From the NCBI RefSeq assembly GCF_014699115.1, contig NZ_JACXAD010000014.1, positions 82,459-146,458 on the forward strand: a stretch of 64,000 nucleotides of DNA. Direction: 5' to 3'. The notes below the pieces were generated by a model. The model had not been told where the DNA came from, made no database searches, and was given only the letters and a program-made list of their open reading frames with translations. Source of the DNA: Hymenobacter montanus. Its GTDB lineage: Bacteria; Bacteroidota; Bacteroidia; Cytophagales; Hymenobacteraceae. The position numbers and the translations under genes are program-made. This document shows positions 36,389 to 44,676 of this stretch, one piece after another (within the stretch, counting starts at the first letter, position 1; each line of letters opens with the position of its first letter).

Positions 36389-38044
36389 ATGATTAACAAG
36401 CACCAAGCTACCCTCGACGCCGCCGTGCAGGCCCTGCACGGGCGCACGTTCTTTGCAGCTTTCCCCGAAAACCCGTCGCCCGAGATCTACGGGGCCGACG
36501 CCGACGCGCAAGGCCGCGAGAAATTCGCCGCCCTGCGCGGCCAGCAGTTTACCGAACTCCAGCAGGGCGAGCCCGAAGGCTGGGTCGGCCAGGAAGAATC
36601 GCCTTACGAGCAGCAGTCGCTGGGCATCAAATACCCTTTCTACTCGCCCTCAACCCTGATTAAGAATGCCCAGGGAGCCTTCACCGAGTGGCGTAAGCTG
36701 AAGCCTGCCCTGCGTGCCGCCCTGCTCACCGAGGCGCTGGAAGGGATGAAGAGCCGCTTCTTCGAGATTGCCTACGCCACCATGCACACCACCGGGCAGG
36801 CCTACATGATGTCGTTCCAGGCCAGTGGCCCCCACGCCGCCGACCGCGCCCTGGAGGCCATTGCGGCCGGCTACGAGGAGCAAACCCGCTTTCCCGAAGA
36901 TACCCGCTGGGAAAAGCCCATGGGCAAGTACAGCCTCACCCTGAACAAGACCTGGCGCGCCGTGCCCAAGGGCCTGGCGCTGGTTATCGGCTGCTCCACC
37001 TTTCCGACCTGGAACACGGTGCCCGGCATGTTTGCCTCGCTGGTAACCGGCAACCCCACCATCATCAAGCCCCATCCCAAGGCGGTGTTGCCCATCGCCA
37101 TTGTCGTGGCCGAGGTGCAAAAGGTGCTGGTCGAGCACGGCTTGAGCCCCTTTATCTGCCAACTGGCCGTGGACGCCGACGACCACCTCATCACCAAGGA
37201 GCTGGCCGAAGACCCCGCCGTAAAGCTGATTGACTATACGGGGGGCTCGCAATTTGGGGAGTACGTGGAAAGCTTGAAAGGGAAAACAGTCTTCACCGAG
37301 AAAACCGGCGTCAACAGCATCATCCTCGACAGCTGCACCGACCTCGACAAAGTAGCTCAGAACCTGGCGTTCTCCGTGAGCCTGTATTCGGGTCAGATGT
37401 GTACCGCTCCGCAGAACTTCTTCATTCCCGCTGCCGGCGTGCGGGTGGGCGACACCGTTGTGCCCTACGAGGAAGTGGTGCAGAAGCTCTCGGCTGCCAT
37501 CACCGGCTTGGCCACCAACCCCAAGGCCGCGCCGCACGTGTTCGGCGCCATTCAGAACCCGGCCACCCACGAGCGGGTGAAGCAGCTGGCCTTCGACGGG
37601 GGCCGCAGCGTGTTGGCCCACGGCGCCGTGGAAAACCCCACCTTCAAAAATGCCCGGACCTGCTCGCCGAGCATTCACGAGGTCGATTCCAGCCGGGTAG
37701 AGCAGTTCAGCCAGGAGTTGTTCGGGCCGATTATGCTGATTATCAAAACCAAGGACACCCAGGAGAGTCTCCGCCTCGCCGCCCAGCTGGCCCGCGAGCA
37801 CGGCGCCATTTCCTGCGGGGCTTATACTACCGATGAGGCTATTAAAGAGCAAATTATGGACGAGATGAGCTTGGCCGGCACGCCCGTCAGCTTCAACCTC
37901 ACCGGCGGCATCTACGTGAACCAGAACGCGGGCTTCTCCGACTTCCACGTAACCGGGGGCAACCCCGCCGGCAACGCCAGCTTCACCAACCCGGAGTTCG
38001 TCATCAAGCGCTTCACCTGGGTGGGCTTCCGCGAGCCGGCGTAG
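36389..38044 (+). CDS. paaN: PaaN-type aldehyde dehydrogenase (phenylacetate degradation)
   Basis: A 551-residue aldehyde-dehydrogenase-fold protein of the PaaN group. It is linked in other bacteria to phenylacetate breakdown, where it oxidises a ring-opened aldehyde or acts on related aldehydes. Visible are the cofactor block PKGLALVIGCSTFPTWN, TGNPTIIKPHPKAVLP, IDYTGGSQFGEYVE, the catalytic cysteine region SGQMCTAPQNFF (Cys338) and QELFGPIMLIIKTKD. The N-terminal ALHGRTFFAAFPENPSP is characteristic of PaaN. No other paa gene is in the window, so it is either part of a dispersed pathway or has another aldehyde substrate. Confidence 0.9.
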   Translation: MINKHQATLDAAVQALHGRTFFAAFPENPSPEIYGADADAQGREKFAALRGQQFTELQQGEPEGWVGQEESPYEQQSLGIKYPFYSPSTLIKNAQGAFTEWRKLKPALRAALLTEALEGMKSRFFEIAYATMHTTGQAYMMSFQASGPHAADRALEAIAAGYEEQTRFPEDTRWEKPMGKYSLTLNKTWRAVPKGLALVIGCSTFPTWNTVPGMFASLVTGNPTIIKPHPKAVLPIAIVVAEVQKVLVEHGLSPFICQLAVDADDHLITKELAEDPAVKLIDYTGGSQFGEYVESLKGKTVFTEKTGVNSIILDSCTDLDKVAQNLAFSVSLYSGQMCTAPQNFFIPAAGVRVGDTVVPYEEVVQKLSAAITGLATNPKAAPHVFGAIQNPATHERVKQLAFDGGRSVLAHGAVENPTFKNARTCSPSIHEVDSSRVEQFSQELFGPIMLIIKTKDTQESLRLAAQLAREHGAISCGAYTTDEAIKEQIMDEMSLAGTPVSFNLTGGIYVNQNAGFSDFHVTGGNPAGNASFTNPEFVIKRFTWVGFREPA

Positions 38045-38096
38045 CGTTGGCCAACGAGATAGAGTAAACAGTAATAGCTTGAATCAGTAATAAACA

Positions 38097-38122
38097 GCCC
38101 CGGCTTCACCTAAAGCCGGGGC
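38097..38122 (+). terminator. Probable terminator after paaN
   Basis: GCCCCGGCTT pairs with AAGCCGGGGC around a 6-nt loop, 52 bp after the stop codon. Only a short T run follows, so efficiency may be moderate. Confidence 0.65.
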
Positions 38123-38261
38123 CGTTTGCGTTGTAACAGACCGAAGAAGAGCGAGCCGCCCAGCTGAGCATGCTGAAGCATCTGGTCTCTGGTGCCGCGC
38201 CCTGAAACAGGCAATGGTGTAAGGCTCACAGCTGCACTCCGGGCAGCTAATTACCAAATAT

Positions 38262-38564
38262 TTATAGAATTTGTCGTAAGTCTTCGCGCAGGTTCTCGAT
38301 GCCGTGCCGAATCTGGTTCCATACCCCTGGCTCCGAGCCATCGGCCGGTGCGGGGGCCTGCCCGAGCTGCTCGGCCAGCCGTGCGCGTTTAGCCTCGAGG
38401 GCCTCGGCGTGGGCCTGGTAGGTATTGGGCGAGCCCGCTGCCGTGGCGTGAGCACGGTTGTGCAAGGTTTTGATTTTGGCATCCAACTCGTCGAGCGCAT
38501 GGCGCAGGTCGTTTTCGGATAGCTGGGGTGGGCGTTGGCCCTCGGGTCCGGGAGTGCTAGACAT
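38262..38564 (-). CDS. Small coiled-coil hypothetical protein
   Basis: A 100-residue protein starting MSSTPGPEGQRPPQLSENDL. After a proline-rich start, residues about 18-65 form a long charged helix with heptad character (RHALDELDAKIKTLHNRAH then HAEALEAKRARLAEQLGQ). A short C-terminal helix, VWNQIRHGIENLREDLRQI, follows. It is soluble, with no catalytic motifs. Family not recognised; a DUF of the Cytophagales seems likely. It is on the minus strand, with paaN converging toward it. Confidence 0.7.
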   Translation of the reverse strand: MSSTPGPEGQRPPQLSENDLRHALDELDAKIKTLHNRAHATAAGSPNTYQAHAEALEAKRARLAEQLGQAPAPADGSEPGVWNQIRHGIENLREDLRQIL

Positions 38565-38940
38565 GGCAATTCAGAAAAACAGGCCAGTAGAAAAGAAGCT
38601 GAGGATTGTACTGCCTTCGGCAGGGAAAGGATGCCTTGGGCCCTGATTCGGACGCCCAAGTCTTTGGTATTAACCCGAGCGCTACTAAGGAAAAAGCAGC
38701 TGTCTCCACGGCCCTGCGAGGCTTGGTGGTTTTGCGACAGCTGGTTTCACCTGGCGCAACCTAGGCTGGTGCCGCGCGGGCCCCCAAGGCAAAATTCTCG
38801 AATTGCTAGCTGTTTATTAATCTTTTAGAGCGGCGTCCTATTCCGTTTCCGTGTACTATACTAAATTGATAATACCTCACCCATCCATAGGAGAGCGGCC
38901 AGACAACGGGACACGAATCTGAGCAATGCCCAGTTGCCGG

Positions 38941-39100
38941 CTAGCCGCAGCGCGGCGACAGGTTGATAGAACCGAATAACGATGGTGAATTGAAAGCCGC
39001 GTAGCGGTGACAGACTCGTCCAGCGGCTCTGTCACCGCTACGCGGCTTTCAGGTGACGACGCTATTTATTTCTACCAACCTGTCGCCGCGCTGCGGCTAG
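38941..39100. repeat. Nested palindromic element, copy 1
   Basis: The outer arms 38941-38965 and 39076-39100 are perfect 25-bp reverse complements, extending to 28 of 29. The element therefore begins CTAGCCGCAG and ends CTGCGGCTAG. Inside, 38991-39014 and 39028-39051 form a second perfect 24-bp stem (core AGCCGCGTAGCGGTGACAGA) with a 13-nt loop. The 160-bp element lies in the 560-bp space between the 38564 and 39679 genes and codes for nothing. A second member is at 43528-43732. Confidence 0.85.
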
Positions 39101-39124
39101 GCGGTAACTTGGGTTGGTTATTGG

Positions 39125-39679
39125 TTAGGCAGCAAGTGAACGAGGCAGGCCGGCCTCGCGGGCCAGGGGCGCGGCGCCCGACTGCCACAGCGCGGCCAGC
39201 ACCGCGTTGGCAGTTGGGGCCAGTTCGAGGAGGTAGTCTTCGTGCAGCTTGGTGGTTTGCTTCAGGGCCTCGTGAGTGCGCTTGGTGAGGTGCTGCAGTA
39301 GGGGCTGGGTGGGGCCGTGCAACTGGGCCGTCATGGTCGGCTGGTGCCGGAATACGTTGGCCAACAGGCGCCAGCTCAACTCCGTTTCGCCGACTACGTC
39401 CTCGGTAATCTTGGCGTGGTAGGCCAGCCGGGCCTGCAGCTGCCGCAGAATAACGAGCAAGTCGTTGGGAGTTTGGTGAAAGCCGCGCACGGGGTCATCG
39501 ACTTGAGCGCGCAGAATGGCGCGTCGGGTTTCCAGCGCGTCGGGCCCCTCAAGCAGGCGATAGGTGAGCTGCTCGGTCAGAACCGGGTCCTGGGCCACCA
39601 AGCGGGCTAAGAGCTGGTCTTTTTCTTTCTGCGGAAGCTGAAAAAGGGCACGTCGGAGTTCGGGCGAAAGGGCGGGCAT
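39125..39679 (-). CDS. Hypothetical helical protein
   Basis: A 184-residue protein from the ATG at 39679 (MPALSPELRRALFQLPQKEK). Nearly all residues fall in amphipathic helices, for example LLARLVAQDPVLTEQLTYRL, ETELSWRLLANVFRHQ and LLQHLTKRTHEALKQTTKLH. No transmembrane segment or catalytic motif is seen. The family is not recognised; the compact helical make-up is like small conserved Hymenobacter proteins of unknown role. Its stop codon lies 25 bp from the nested palindromic element, which may act as its transcription end. Confidence 0.75.
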   Translation of the reverse strand: MPALSPELRRALFQLPQKEKDQLLARLVAQDPVLTEQLTYRLLEGPDALETRRAILRAQVDDPVRGFHQTPNDLLVILRQLQARLAYHAKITEDVVGETELSWRLLANVFRHQPTMTAQLHGPTQPLLQHLTKRTHEALKQTTKLHEDYLLELAPTANAVLAALWQSGAAPLAREAGLPRSLAA

Positions 39680-40299
39680 GGGCGGAAGAAAGATTCAAAA
39701 TAACGCGAGCGTAGGCCAGGTGCCACTTCCGAGAGGTCTCGTTGATAGCGTATCATCGTCGCTGCCACCCCTGGCTGCATTAGCTTGCTAAGCCGGCCGC
39801 AAAATTGTTCAAAATTGCGTCAATGGCTATAAAATCGGCTTTGGAGCTACCACAGGGTAGCTGTGCCGTATCGCTATCAATGATTGGACCCCGACTCCAG
39901 GGGCGTGAGACATCTGTTTTCTCACTGCTTAAGCCATTTCACAGATGAGGTACATGTAGCTCAACTGCTCCTGTGGGCCCTCGTCGTCAGCTTCCCATTG
40001 CACAGACGAGGTACGTGTGGCTCGTCCTCTTTTTGAGCTTCTCGGCGGCGAGCAACCTGGGGGCCTGGCCCAGGGCGGCCCAGGAGGTTAAGGCGGATAA
40101 CCAGCCGTACCTCGTTCAGTAAATTGCTTTACGTATTTTTCTACTTTTCACCATCAGGCTTAGCCAACTCGGATTGATACGGGCAAGGTATTTGACAGGC
40201 AGATACCCGATCAGTAGCGATATTGTGAAAAAAAGCGCGGGCGGGTGCAACCTTAGCCGGGTTAGTGGCATCTTCCCGCGAGAAGCCATTTTCTACGTA
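39680..40299. other. Intergenic region with a 61-bp-spaced direct repeat
   Basis: 620 bp between divergent genes. CCATTTCACAGATGAGG (from 39934, continuing through GTACATGTAGCTC) recurs as CCATTGCACAGACGAGG (from 39995, continuing through GTACGTGTGGCTC), about 30 bp with five substitutions. No coding sequence is supported. Confidence 0.55.
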
Positions 40300-41154
40300 A
40301 TGGATTTTATGCTGTCTGTTTATTGCCGCCGCTTGTATCTACTGGCCTTAGTGGGGTTGGCCACCACGGCCTGTTCTCCTACCTATTGGCTGGAACTGAA
40401 GCCGGCGCGGCCGGCGGGCTTGTTTAACAACGGGCGGGCCCAAGCTCAGGCCGTGGCCGACAATGTAGAAGTTCGGCTGCGCTTCGTGCACTACGAGCCC
40501 ACGCGGGTGGTTTTTGAAGCAGAGTACCACAACTCTACCAATCACCCTGTGGTGGTCGACCCGACGGCCTTCAAGTACGAGGTAAGCCGGGCGCCCGCCC
40601 CCGTTGCGGCCCCGCGAACCAAGCGCCCCAAGCCGCTGCCCGACACCCAGGTAACGGCCGCCGTGGCTGCCGCCAGCATGTCGCTGCCGCTGCCGCCGCT
40701 GCCCCCAAGGTCGCTGGCGGCCTACGACCCCGAGCCGGAAATAACCGCCCTGCGCGAAGGGTCCGACAAAGCCGCCGCCAAAGCGGCCCGGGTCGACTGG
40801 TTAGGGCTGGCCCTGGGCGCGGTTAGCATGGCTACCGACATCGCCAGCATCGGCAAGCGCGAAACCGTAGCGCAGTACCAGAGCCGGGCCGCTATTCAAA
40901 ACGTAGCCGTGACGTACAACGTCATTTCTTCCGCTACCAAGATGGAGCAGGCCGTAGCTGCCGACCTCATGCAGCAGCGGGCTGCTCAGTTGCAGGAATA
41001 TGCCCTGCGCAAAGTAACCCTGGCTCCCGGCTACGAGGTACGCGGCTACGTCTACTTCCCGCGCTACGACGCTGCCGACAGCGTGGTGGTCCAGGCTCCG
41101 GTGGGCTCCCGCACGGTGCCGCTGAAATTTGTGCAGGTGCGCACGCGGCAATAG
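40300..41154 (+). CDS. Predicted lipoprotein of unknown function
   Basis: A 284-residue protein from the ATG at 40300 (an ATG at 40309 is also possible). The N-terminal hydrophobic helix YLLALVGLATTAC ends in a lipobox cysteine followed by SPTYWLELKPARP, so it should be a membrane-anchored lipoprotein. The body has a beta-rich first part (VEVRLRFVHYEPTRVVFEAE), a proline/alanine-rich linker (about 100-160), a short hydrophobic glycine/alanine stretch (LGLALGAVSMATDIASIG) and a C-terminal beta domain (GYEVRGYVYFPRYDAADSVV). Not recognised. A strong bidirectional terminator follows. Confidence 0.75.
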   Translation: MDFMLSVYCRRLYLLALVGLATTACSPTYWLELKPARPAGLFNNGRAQAQAVADNVEVRLRFVHYEPTRVVFEAEYHNSTNHPVVVDPTAFKYEVSRAPAPVAAPRTKRPKPLPDTQVTAAVAAASMSLPLPPLPPRSLAAYDPEPEITALREGSDKAAAKAARVDWLGLALGAVSMATDIASIGKRETVAQYQSRAAIQNVAVTYNVISSATKMEQAVAADLMQQRAAQLQEYALRKVTLAPGYEVRGYVYFPRYDAADSVVVQAPVGSRTVPLKFVQVRTRQ

Positions 41155-41243
41155 CGCCCACTGGTAAATCCATCATCAGCTAACCTCCACCAGTGAGTGA
41201 GTAGAATAGTCGGCAGGTTAGACTGCCGTCAGGAAAAACGCTC

Positions 41244-41291
41244 AAATCAAAGAGCCGGCCCCGCACTGTAGCGGGGCCGGCTCTTTGATTT
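41244..41291. terminator. Strong bidirectional terminator
   Basis: A perfect 21-bp stem (from AAATCAAAGAGCC to GGCTCTTTGATTT) with a 6-nt loop ACTGTA, located between the convergent lipoprotein gene (+) and ABC-F gene (-). Confidence 0.85.
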
Positions 41292-41319
41292 GGAGGCTAG
41301 GAATAAGAAGGGAGCGTAC

Positions 41320-43242
41320 CTAAATGAATTCGGCTAATTCCAGCCACCGCTCTTCCTTTTGGGCCAGCTCCTTTTCCAGGGCTTGCAAGCGGGCGCCCCA
41401 GGCGGCAAAGTCCTGCGGGCTCCCGCTGCCGCCGTTCAACTTCGCGGTGATTTCCTGCTTCTCGGTTTCCAGCGCCGCCATTGCGGCTTCGAGCTGTTCG
41501 TATTCTTTCTTCTCGGCGAAGGTCGGGCGGCGCTTCGGAGCCGGCGTGGTCGGCGCCCCGGCCGTGCTCACGGTTGCGGGGATGGCGAGCTTCGCGGCGG
41601 CCCGGGCGGCTTTGGCGGCCTTTTCTTCGGCTTCGATGGCCGCTTCGGTTTCGCGCTCGGCCAGGTACTCGCGGTAGTCGGTGTAGTTGCCGGGGAAATT
41701 GAGGATGGCGCCCCCGGGCTCCAGCACGAAAAGGTGCTCGGCGAGGTGGTCGAGGAAGTAGCGGTCGTGGCTGACGATGAGCAGGCAGCCGGTGAAGTGC
41801 AGCAGAAAGTCTTCCAGAATGTTGAGCGTGGCCAGGTCCAGATCGTTGGTAGGCTCGTCGAGAATCAGGAAATTGGGGTTTTTGATGAGCACGCGCAGCA
41901 ACTGCAGGCGGCGCTTTTCGCCGCCACTCAGCTTGCTGACCAGGGTGTACTGCTGGGCTGGCGGGAACAGAAACAGGTTCAGGAACTGGCTGGCGGTGAG
42001 CACGTCGCCGTTGGCCAGCTCTACCACTTCGGCTATTTCCTTCACGATGTCGATGACGCGCTGCTCAGGGTCAAATTCGAGCTCGGCCTGGGTGTAGTAG
42101 CCAAACACCGTGGTCTGGCCCACGTCGACGGTGCCGGAGTCGGGCAGCATTTTGCCCGTGAGCAGGTTGAGCAGGGTAGACTTGCCCGCCCCGTTAGGGC
42201 CCACGAGGCCAATCCGGTCCTTTTTCTTGAAGACGTAGCTGAAGTCATCCAGCACCACGTTGTCGCCAAACCGCTTGTTGAGGTGGCTGGCCTCGATGAT
42301 TTTACCACCCTGCCGGGTAGTTTTCACACTCAGCTCAATTTGCTGCTTGCTGAGGTTGGTGCTGGCCTTTTCCTTGGTCACGTAGAACGCGTCGATGCGG
42401 GCTTTTTGCTTGGTACCCCGGGCCTGGGGCATGCGGCGCATCCACTCCAGCTCCTTACGAAACAGGTTGCGGGCCTTCTCAACCTCGGTGGCTTCGCGCA
42501 GCTCGCGGTCGGCTTTCTTTTCGACGAAGTAGGCGTAGTTGCCCTGGTAGCGGTACATCTGGCCCTTGTCGAGCTCCACGATTTCGTTGGCTACCTTGTC
42601 GAGGAAATACCGGTCGTGGGTCACCATCAGCAGCGTGAGGGTGGGGGAGGACAGGCGGTTTTCGAGCCACTCGATGGTACTCAGGTCCAGGTGGTTGGTG
42701 GGCTCGTCAAGCAGCAGCACGTCGGGCTCTTCAATCAGCACCCGGGCCAGGGCCACGCGCTTGCGCTGCCCCCCCGAGAGCTGGCTGACGTTGCGGGTCA
42801 GCAGCTCGCCCAGGATGCCCAGGCGGCCCAGGATCTGCTGCACCTGCGCCTCGTAGTCCCAGGCGTTGAGGGCGTCCATGCGCTCCAGTACCCGCTGCAG
42901 GTCGTCGGGCTTGTGGTCGGGGTCGTTCACCACGTGCTCGTATTCCTTGATGGCCTTGAGCGTGTCGTTTTGGCTGGCGAAGATGGTTTCCTCCACGTTC
43001 AGGCTTTCGTCGAACACGGGCTGCTGGCCCAGGTAAGTTACCCGGATGCCTTTGCGGACGCTCACCAAGCCGGAGTCGGGGATTTCCAGGCCGGCCAGCA
43101 CGCGCATGAGCGTGGTTTTGCCGGTGCCGTTGATGCCCACAAAAGCCACGCGCTGCCCTTGTTGCAGGCCAAAATTCAGGTCCTTAAAAAGCCAGCGGTC
43201 AGCGTAATTCTTCGAGATATTCTCGGCGGATAACAGGTTCAT
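41320..43242 (-). CDS. ABC-F family ATPase (Uup-like)
   Basis: A 640-residue soluble protein with two ATP-binding cassettes and no membrane domain, the ABC-F plan of ribosome-associated ATPases. Cassette 1 has Walker A GINGTGKTTLM, signature LSGGQRKRVALARVL and Walker B VLLLDEPTNHLD. Cassette 2 has GPNGAGKSTLLN, LSGGEKRRLQLLRVL and FLILDEPTNDLD. The linker between them is long and charged. The C-terminal 80 or so residues (FAEKKEYEQLEAAMAALET onward) form a coiled coil like that of E. coli Uup, which acts on ribosomes and affects transposon excision. Related ABC-F proteins confer antibiotic resistance, but nothing here points to that. The ATG at 43242 gives the family N-terminus. Confidence 0.93.
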   Translation of the reverse strand: MNLLSAENISKNYADRWLFKDLNFGLQQGQRVAFVGINGTGKTTLMRVLAGLEIPDSGLVSVRKGIRVTYLGQQPVFDESLNVEETIFASQNDTLKAIKEYEHVVNDPDHKPDDLQRVLERMDALNAWDYEAQVQQILGRLGILGELLTRNVSQLSGGQRKRVALARVLIEEPDVLLLDEPTNHLDLSTIEWLENRLSSPTLTLLMVTHDRYFLDKVANEIVELDKGQMYRYQGNYAYFVEKKADRELREATEVEKARNLFRKELEWMRRMPQARGTKQKARIDAFYVTKEKASTNLSKQQIELSVKTTRQGGKIIEASHLNKRFGDNVVLDDFSYVFKKKDRIGLVGPNGAGKSTLLNLLTGKMLPDSGTVDVGQTTVFGYYTQAELEFDPEQRVIDIVKEIAEVVELANGDVLTASQFLNLFLFPPAQQYTLVSKLSGGEKRRLQLLRVLIKNPNFLILDEPTNDLDLATLNILEDFLLHFTGCLLIVSHDRYFLDHLAEHLFVLEPGGAILNFPGNYTDYREYLAERETEAAIEAEEKAAKAARAAAKLAIPATVSTAGAPTTPAPKRRPTFAEKKEYEQLEAAMAALETEKQEITAKLNGGSGSPQDFAAWGARLQALEKELAQKEERWLELAEFI

Positions 43243-43527
43243 AGGTAAAAGTATACCGTTTCGATGCAGTCAAGGCCCATGTAAAGCGCCCGCGACTGAC
43301 GTGTGCCGAATTTCCTGGTGAAAATTGATACGGGAAATCAAAAACTGATACCCAGCCAATTGTACGGTATAGAGTACTTTGGATGGGTGAATTGCAAAGG
43401 TACGACTGCGCTGTCTGAGCACCTTAATAGACCGGACCGCTACCGAAGAAGTCAACTCCAACTGGAGGCTGAGTGTCCGATGCAGCGTACGGTATATTTT
43501 CCTATCTCAAGTTGCGAAATAGCCTTG

Positions 43528-43732
43528 TAGCGGCGGTAGGTTAGTAGTAAGTCAGCGAGGCCAGGTGGTTGAGAGCCGCGTGGCGGCGGAAGGTTGGTAG
43601 TAATCAAGAGGTCATGTGGTTAAGAGCCGCGTAGCGGTGACAGATTCGGCTGTTGGCCCTGCCAACCGCGACGTAGCTCTGGTTTAGCCCGGGGTACCCT
43701 GTTCTACCAACCTCCCGCCGCCACGCGGCTAG
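43528..43732. repeat. Nested palindromic element, copy 2, with an imperfect tandem duplication
   Basis: The outer arms 43574-43600 and 43704-43730 are reverse complements with one mismatch in 27. Inside is AGCCGCGTAGCGGTGACAGA, the same core as copy 1, with a degraded partner arm. The left part is preceded by an imperfect direct repeat: GTAGCGGCGGTAGGTTAGTA (from 43528) resembles GTGGCGGCGGAAGGTTGGTA (from 43580), period about 52 bp. It lies between divergent genes and encodes nothing. Confidence 0.75.
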
Positions 43733-43857
43733 TCCCCAACTTCGGTTTTCCTACTATTCTATGTTCTCAAAGAATACAAATCGGCAACCGCGCACAGAAT
43801 GGCACCCGCTCGTCACGGAACGCCCGCAACTGAATCACTGGTACCGCCAGCGGCTAA

Positions 43858-43944
43858 CACGATTCAGCATTTCCTTCCTGATGCGGTGATTACAGGCTGG
43901 GCGCCGAAAACTCCTGGCACGATTCAACATTTCCTACCTGATCC
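43858..43944 (+). repeat. Short direct repeat, period 60 bp
   Basis: CACGATTCAGCATTTCCTTC (43858, continuing CTGAT) recurs as CACGATTCAACATTTCCTAC (43918, continuing CTGAT), 27 bp with a few substitutions. It lies in the 909-bp space upstream of the exosortase gene; apart from this, the palindromic element and the promoter box, that region shows nothing. Confidence 0.6.
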
Positions 43945-44110
43945 GCGCTTTGTTTTCATGTAAGATACGAGGCTCTTGGCCGCAATGCCTCCGCTCAAGC
44001 GGGGCTCCTAAGTGAGAAGTTACTGATTTATTATGTTTGATATACAGCGTTATATGTCAAGGATGTGAAATTTGTTTACCCGTTACTTTTAATTACAAAG
44101 TACTTTAAAC

Positions 44111-44118
44111 TATGTTTG
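44111..44118 (+). promoter_or_regulatory. Possible -7 box of the xrtK operon
   Basis: TATGTTTG matches TAnnTTTG exactly, 33 nt before the ATG at 44152. A second TATGTTTG occurs at 44032-44039. Neither has a clear TTTG at the expected -33 distance. Confidence 0.45.
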
Positions 44119-44151
44119 CGAGGTCGAAGCACAAGCTCAGCTTACCTCCCA

Positions 44152-44676
44152 ATGTCATCTCCCTGCCGGCCTTCTTATGTCGTGGTTGTAGCCGCCTTCA
44201 TTGCGGCTAAGCTGCTGTATGCCCAGGCTACTACCGCGGACGTGCGGTTTCTGCTGGCGCCAACTAATGCACTGGTGGAGATTATGCTCAGCTCCACCTC
44301 CGTCTTCGATGCTGGCCGCGGCTATGTGCACCCGGGCCTGCGCATCGTGATCGATAAATCGTGTGCCGGCGGGAATTTCTGGTTGCTGAGCTGGCTGCTG
44401 CTGGCTGCGACGTATTTGCACCAGCACGGCCGGCGACCGGCGCTGGCAGTGTTAGCGCTGGTGGTCGTCAGCTTCGGACTCACCTTACTGGTCAATGCCG
44501 CGCGCATAGTGGGGGCGGTAACGCTGGGCCGGGTACTGCCGGTGGGCGGGCCGCCACCGGGGTGGCTGCACGAAGCGCAGGGGGCCCTGGTGTATCTGTT
44601 TTCTCTGGTGGCCGCCCACTGCGCGCTGTTGTATTTCCTGTTTAAAACCACTGCTATCCGTGCGCACTCTGCTTAA
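44152..44676 (+). CDS. xrtK: Exosortase K
   Basis: A 174-residue polytopic inner-membrane cysteine protease/transpeptidase of the exosortase/archaeosortase group, which removes a C-terminal sorting signal. The catalytic triad is visible: Cys71 in DKSCAGGNFWLLSW, Arg118 in LLVNAARIVGAV and His140 in GWLHEAQGALVYL. About five hydrophobic helices surround them. The small size and the neighbour fit exosortase K, which has a single dedicated target, the MSEP-CTERM protein. That target is encoded by the next gene, which starts 17 bp before this stop codon. The ATG at 44152 is used; an upstream GTG at 44065 would add 29 residues. Confidence 0.9.
   Translation: MSSPCRPSYVVVVAAFIAAKLLYAQATTADVRFLLAPTNALVEIMLSSTSVFDAGRGYVHPGLRIVIDKSCAGGNFWLLSWLLLAATYLHQHGRRPALAVLALVVVSFGLTLLVNAARIVGAVTLGRVLPVGGPPPGWLHEAQGALVYLFSLVAAHCALLYFLFKTTAIRAHSA

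Noticed and set aside
41359..43233. 624-codon plus-strand frame over the ABC-F gene
   Set aside because: Shadow of a gene with complete Walker and signature motifs on the other strand.
43858..43944. CRISPR-like repeat
   Set aside because: Only two imperfect units, no spacer array and no cas genes.
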